A stretch of DNA of 7,469 bases from Bacillota bacterium (GTDB taxonomy: Bacteria > Bacillota > Bacilli > Alicyclobacillales > SLC66). Shown here in pieces: positions 4,406-7,469 of this stretch. Within the stretch, counting starts at the first letter, position 1; the number at the start of each line of letters is the position of its first letter. The stretch spans positions 1-7,469 of the forward strand of contig JAJZAS010000071.1 in NCBI GenBank assembly GCA_021799325.1, given 5' to 3'. The notes beneath the pieces are model-generated. The model worked only from the letters and a program-made list of their open reading frames with translations. It was not told where the DNA came from and did no database searches. The translations under genes were made by a program, and so were the position numbers.

Positions 4406-5326
4406 ATGATGATCAAGAAACTCTCAAAGTTTGGATTGGCAACGGGAGGCACGATCCTTATAACACTAAGTCTCATGGCATCAAGTGCTTTGGCATACAA
4501 TAATAACCAGAATTTTGCCTCCACCTACAATCAAAACGTGCAACAAGAAGCCAGTCTCCAGCAAAAAGCACTGACATTAGGAGTCAATAATTCATCCATC
4601 GCCTCCATCAATTCCACTGTTCAATTAATCAATACGGAAGTGGCTTCACTCTATACTGCGGAACAAGCACTTGCCAATGCCAAACCAGTGACGGTCTCCA
4701 TCCCCTCGTCGACTCCAGCACAGTCTAATTTGGAAAATAAGATTAATCAATTGAAGTCATTACTCCAAAAAGGTACTAAAGACCACAAAGGCAAGCACGA
4801 CGACGATTCAGGAAGAGGTAAACAAATCAAAATTAAAAAATGGCGGGCTGACCTGAATTTTTTAAAATGGCAAATGAATCAATCAAGATCATCAAATCAG
4901 TTTTGGAATGCTCATCCATATAACGGAGCACTCACCACACTACAATCCAGCATCCTGCATCTACAAAGCTCTGCAATCCACTACTTAAACGAATGGATCA
5001 CACTAGCCACGCAAACTGCCAATCCTAGTGCACCCGCTACTATTTCTGGACTAACTTACGCGCTTGGCACCATTAATGTGCCAGCTCTTGGCGCCTCTCC
5101 TGTCATTGATAATGTAGCAGTAGCTCCCATCGTCAAAAGTGCAAATGGCACCATTCTCAGTGATTCAGGGCTCTACACATTATCAGGGCCAAACGGCGCA
5201 ACTGGCGTCACCATCAATTCAACATCGGGGGAATTAGCAGTTGCACCAGGAGCAACTGTTGGCACCTACATCATTACCTATGTTCAAAACGGGGTGGCAC
5301 AAGCTGTCAACATCAATGTGGTTTGA
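4406..5326 (+). CDS. Exported two-part protein of unknown function
   Basis: I do not recognise this 306-residue protein. Residues 1-30 are a clear signal peptide (MMIKKLSKFG, hydrophobic core, SALA cleavage before YN). Residues 31-93 are Gln/Asn/Ser-rich and look helical. A proline-containing linker (about 94-107) leads to a second helical part interrupted by a charged Lys/His/Asp cluster (122-147, including KGKHDDDSGRGK), followed by more helix to about 205. The last 95 residues are rich in Gly, Thr, Val and Ala and read as a beta-sandwich, ending in GTYIITYVQNGVAQAVNINV, reminiscent of bacterial Ig-like or cadherin-like surface modules. There is no cysteine, no LPXTG sorting signal and no C-terminal membrane segment, so it is probably released or held in the wall non-covalently. 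The gene stands alone, divergent from the PLD operon and convergent with the transporter. A cell-surface or matrix role is a guess only. Confidence 0.85.
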   Translation: MMIKKLSKFGLATGGTILITLSLMASSALAYNNNQNFASTYNQNVQQEASLQQKALTLGVNNSSIASINSTVQLINTEVASLYTAEQALANAKPVTVSIPSSTPAQSNLENKINQLKSLLQKGTKDHKGKHDDDSGRGKQIKIKKWRADLNFLKWQMNQSRSSNQFWNAHPYNGALTTLQSSILHLQSSAIHYLNEWITLATQTANPSAPATISGLTYALGTINVPALGASPVIDNVAVAPIVKSANGTILSDSGLYTLSGPNGATGVTINSTSGELAVAPGATVGTYIITYVQNGVAQAVNINVV

Positions 5327-5332
5327 TCAAGC

Positions 5333-5371
5333 AAAAAGCAGGTTCGGCATGTTTCCGAAACCTGCTTTTTT
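5333..5371. terminator. Bidirectional intrinsic terminator between convergent genes
   Basis: AAAAAGCAGGTT-CGG pairs with CCG-AAACCTGCTTTTT around a short loop, with one bulged A. The plus-strand transcript ends in six T directly after the stem, serving the exported-protein gene whose stop is seven bases earlier. Read on the minus strand the stem is followed by five T, so it can also stop the transporter message. It fills almost the whole 50-base gap between the two stops. Confidence 0.85.
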
Positions 5372-5376
5372 ATCCA

Positions 5377-7257
5377 TTAGCGTGACAATCGATAGGGTAC
5401 CGTGATCACCTTCACCGACTTGTTGAATATCAGCCACGCCAACAGCCAGCTTGCCGTCTTGCTGTGTAACAGTGAGTGCCACCAACGGCTGGTCAAAAAC
5501 TGGGGAATCACCATGGTGATATCTGAAGAATCATATTGGTTTAACTCATATTCCACAAATCGCTGAAGGCGTCTTGCCACCGACCGATACTGCGAATTGA
5601 TGACCACGAGGCGGATGTTGGAATGGAGTTGCTCCCATTCTGACTCAATTTTTTGCGATGCTTGCTTCATTCCTTCTTCTGAATCTGCGGTCACCACGTG
5701 TACTGCAATCACATTATCAAAATGGCTCACCGCATATTGAAGCGCTGCGACCGATGCTCTATTCACTGAAGCAATCGGGACGATGGTCAAGCCAGGCGAA
5801 TATTTGCTGAAAGGAACGGCAAAATCGTATTTCAGATCTACTTTAACCTGTTCATAGTGTCGTTTGATTTTCGTGAACATAAATACCATGATAGGAACAC
5901 CGATCAACACCAACCAGGCGCCGTCAAAGAAGCGCGTAATACCAAAAATCAGGCAGGCGGCTGCGGTCAGCGTCAAACCAACCATGCTTCCAATAGCCGT
6001 GAGCACCCAATGACGTCCCCGCTCGCGAAATAGCCTCACTACCATGCCAAGCTGCGATACGGTAAACGTATAAAAGACAGACACGCCGTATAGTGCGATG
6101 AGGCGCCCAATTTTCGCATCGAAGGCAAAGGTGAGAAGTAGCGAAATGAACGTTAAAAACACGATGCCATTACTGTATACCAAACGATCGCCTTTATGGA
6201 GAATCCAACGCGGCATAAAACCATCGCGGGCCATTGACGACCAAAGCGCCGGGCATCCGGTAAAGGCTGTATTGGCGGCAATGATCAAGATGGACATCGT
6301 GGCGATGGAAATCACAAAGCTGACGATATAACCAAAACCGTGCAAACCGAAAATCATGATCGATTCCTGCTGAATAAGCGGAACGTCTGGATTGTACTGT
6401 AAGCCATGTAATAGTGCTAATCCTGACACAATCAAAAACAGCAGGCTGAGCGTACCAACCAGTGTCAATAACAGGCGTTGTGCTCTCTTTGGAGATGGTT
6501 CTTTAAATATGGGAACAGAGTTCGATACCGCTTCAATTCCCGTCAAGGCGCTGCAGCCATTGGCAAACATGCGCAAAAATAAAAACAAAGACATCCCACT
6601 GACCGCTTGCATCCCGTTTATGCTTGGAAAATGAATATGCCCCGGGTGAGATACCGCATTGATTACCCCCACCGCACCAAGTATGAAAATGCTCAAAATA
6701 AACAAATAAGTAAACGGAATAAATATACTCGCTGATTCACCCGTTCCCCGCAGATTGATGATCATGATCAACAGGGTGAGCAACACGTTAAAAAGTAATT
6801 TATGATGCATGACAAAAGGAATAAAGGGAGCAATCGCATCCACTCCAGAAGCGATGGAAACCGCCACCGTCAACGTATAGCCGATGATTAGCGTAGAAGC
6901 TGCGGACAACCCCCAAAATTGCCCCAAATCATTCAGACCGATTGAATACGCCCCGCCACCCATGGGGTAGTGGCTAATAATATTACGATAAGCGAGGAAA
7001 AGCAGCAACGCGAGTCCCGCAATAATGATCGTACCTACTAGGGAAAAGCCAAGTACATTGGCCACATAAGTAGCCGATGCACCTGCCCCAATGATGGAGG
7101 CCAGGATAAATTCCATCTGGTCTGTCGCATAGGCAACGCTGGACAACGCATCAGGTGTTAAGATGGCCATCCCTCGAAAAATGCCAATTCGCACATGTTG
7201 ACTTTCACGAGTTTTGAGCGGGCGCCCCACCAACAAGCGTTTAATTCCGTAAATCAT
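5377..7257 (-). CDS. kimA: KimA-like potassium transporter (APC superfamily, KUP-type)
   Basis: A 626-residue membrane transporter, probably proton-coupled K+ uptake. It aligns well with B. subtilis KimA (YdaO, 607 residues, recalled): the N terminus MIYGIKRLLVGRPLK, then PDALSSVAY (D36, Y43), HYPMGGGAY, TVAVS, NLRGTGESAS, GCSALTGIEAVSN and, in the tail, RWWHSLLHSKTASWLL. About 12 hydrophobic segments span roughly residues 35-465, followed by a cytosolic universal-stress-like domain (about 470-626). Most residues I recall as lining the KimA ion path are kept (D36, Y43, Y127, T130, S134, T239, Y390), but the acidic residue expected at 126 (D117 in KimA) is Gly, so an altered substrate or coupling is possible. 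The ATG at 7257 matches the family N terminus and has GGGGA nine bases upstream (7267-7271). A longer reading from a TTG at 7338 overlaps the promoter and is rejected. B. subtilis kimA carries a c-di-AMP riboswitch; I see none here. Confidence 0.88.
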   Translation of the reverse strand: MIYGIKRLLVGRPLKTRESQHVRIGIFRGMAILTPDALSSVAYATDQMEFILASIIGAGASATYVANVLGFSLVGTIIIAGLALLLFLAYRNIISHYPMGGGAYSIGLNDLGQFWGLSAASTLIIGYTLTVAVSIASGVDAIAPFIPFVMHHKLLFNVLLTLLIMIINLRGTGESASIFIPFTYLFILSIFILGAVGVINAVSHPGHIHFPSINGMQAVSGMSLFLFLRMFANGCSALTGIEAVSNSVPIFKEPSPKRAQRLLLTLVGTLSLLFLIVSGLALLHGLQYNPDVPLIQQESIMIFGLHGFGYIVSFVISIATMSILIIAANTAFTGCPALWSSMARDGFMPRWILHKGDRLVYSNGIVFLTFISLLLTFAFDAKIGRLIALYGVSVFYTFTVSQLGMVVRLFRERGRHWVLTAIGSMVGLTLTAAACLIFGITRFFDGAWLVLIGVPIMVFMFTKIKRHYEQVKVDLKYDFAVPFSKYSPGLTIVPIASVNRASVAALQYAVSHFDNVIAVHVVTADSEEGMKQASQKIESEWEQLHSNIRLVVINSQYRSVARRLQRFVEYELNQYDSSDITMVIPQFLTSRWWHSLLHSKTASWLLAWLIFNKSVKVITVPYRLSR

Positions 7258-7309
7258 ATAAAGATATCCCCAATTCAAGTATGAAATTGCTTTTTCGTTA
7301 ACATGGATA

Positions 7310-7338
7310 AATATAGACGCTCGGTAGTAGTAACGCAA
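7310..7338 (-). promoter_or_regulatory. Candidate sigma-A promoter of the KimA-like gene
   Basis: On the minus strand, TTGCGT (7333-7338, 3 of 6) and TATATT (7310-7315, 5 of 6) are separated by exactly 17 bases. Transcription would start near 7303, giving a leader of about 46 bases before the ATG at 7257. That leader is too short for a c-di-AMP riboswitch. Confidence 0.45.
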
Positions 7339-7369
7339 TAGCTCGTGAGCACCATCACAAAAACTGTAC

Positions 7370-7469
7370 CTATTTCGCCTTTAGTGACCAAGCGCACGCA
7401 AGAAAATCACCGTGCAAATAAGGAATAAGCAAACCCCATTGCATCAGTTCATCCCCGTTAATCTCCATT
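7370..7469 (-). CDS. Possible 3' end of an upstream minus-strand gene (partial)
   Basis: An open frame enters from the right edge and stops at TAG (7370-7372). It includes an ATG at 7468, from which 32 residues can be read, beginning MEINGDELMQWGLLIPYL and ending AWSLKAK. It could be the tail of a longer gene or a short chance frame; the sequence is not recognised. Its stop lies about 110 bases before the KimA-like start, and no terminator is evident between them, so partial read-through into the transporter gene is possible. Confidence 0.3.
   Translation of the reverse strand, partial: MEINGDELMQWGLLIPYLHGDFLACAWSLKAK

Noticed and set aside
6098..6634. Plus-strand open frames antisense to the KimA-like gene
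   Set aside because: They mirror conserved membrane segments of the transporter and have no start signals.
7255..7338. N-terminal extension of the KimA-like protein from a TTG at 7338
   Set aside because: The extra 27 residues are outside the family's N terminus, there is no ribosome site before the TTG, and it overlaps the -35 box of the predicted promoter.
1..7469. CRISPR array, insertion sequence, tRNA, phage or defence system
   Set aside because: No regularly spaced repeats, transposase frames, terminal inverted repeats, tRNA-like folds or defence-family proteins were seen on either strand.

Overview
The window looks like chromosomal DNA of a Gram-positive, Bacillus-type Firmicute. The reasons are near-perfect AGGAGG ribosome binding sites, sigma-A-type promoters with 17-18 bp spacers, a cre-like catabolite site, secreted proteins with Bacillus-like signal peptides, and close similarity of two products to the B. 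subtilis families KimA and YfmS (recalled from memory, not searched). Moderate GC content and exported proteins without cysteine would fit an environmental or acidophilic relative such as the Alicyclobacillaceae, but I cannot place the organism. No mobile element, CRISPR array, tRNA or rRNA is visible.

Layout, left to right. (1) 16-42: a strong stem-loop with no U-run, just downstream of a minus-strand gene for an exported family-5 ABC solute-binding protein (55-1707). (2) 1708-2001: about 290 bases rich in regulatory signals. It holds a strong promoter for the binding-protein gene, a cre-like site over its -35, a perfect 14-bp palindrome at the predicted start of transcription, two related LacI-type palindromes 182 bp apart, a leader hairpin, an 11-bp direct repeat, and the terminator of the next gene. 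(3) 2002-4204, minus strand: a probable two-gene operon. An exported phospholipase D-like protein comes first, followed after 25 bases by a soluble hemerythrin-type chemotaxis receptor. (4) 4406-5326, plus strand: a single-gene unit for an exported protein of unknown function, ending at a terminator shared with the convergent gene. (5) 5377-7257, minus strand: a KimA-like APC-superfamily potassium transporter with its own promoter. (6) 7370-7469: the possible 3' end of another minus-strand gene.

The units appear to be independently transcribed housekeeping or accessory functions: nutrient capture at the cell surface, oxygen-responsive motility signalling, an extracellular phosphodiesterase and ion transport. 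I do not see a new multi-gene defence or biosynthetic system. The observations most worth following are the layered control of the binding-protein promoter, the soluble hemerythrin receptor coupled to an exported PLD-like enzyme, and the replacement of a usually acidic residue in the ion path of the KimA-like transporter.
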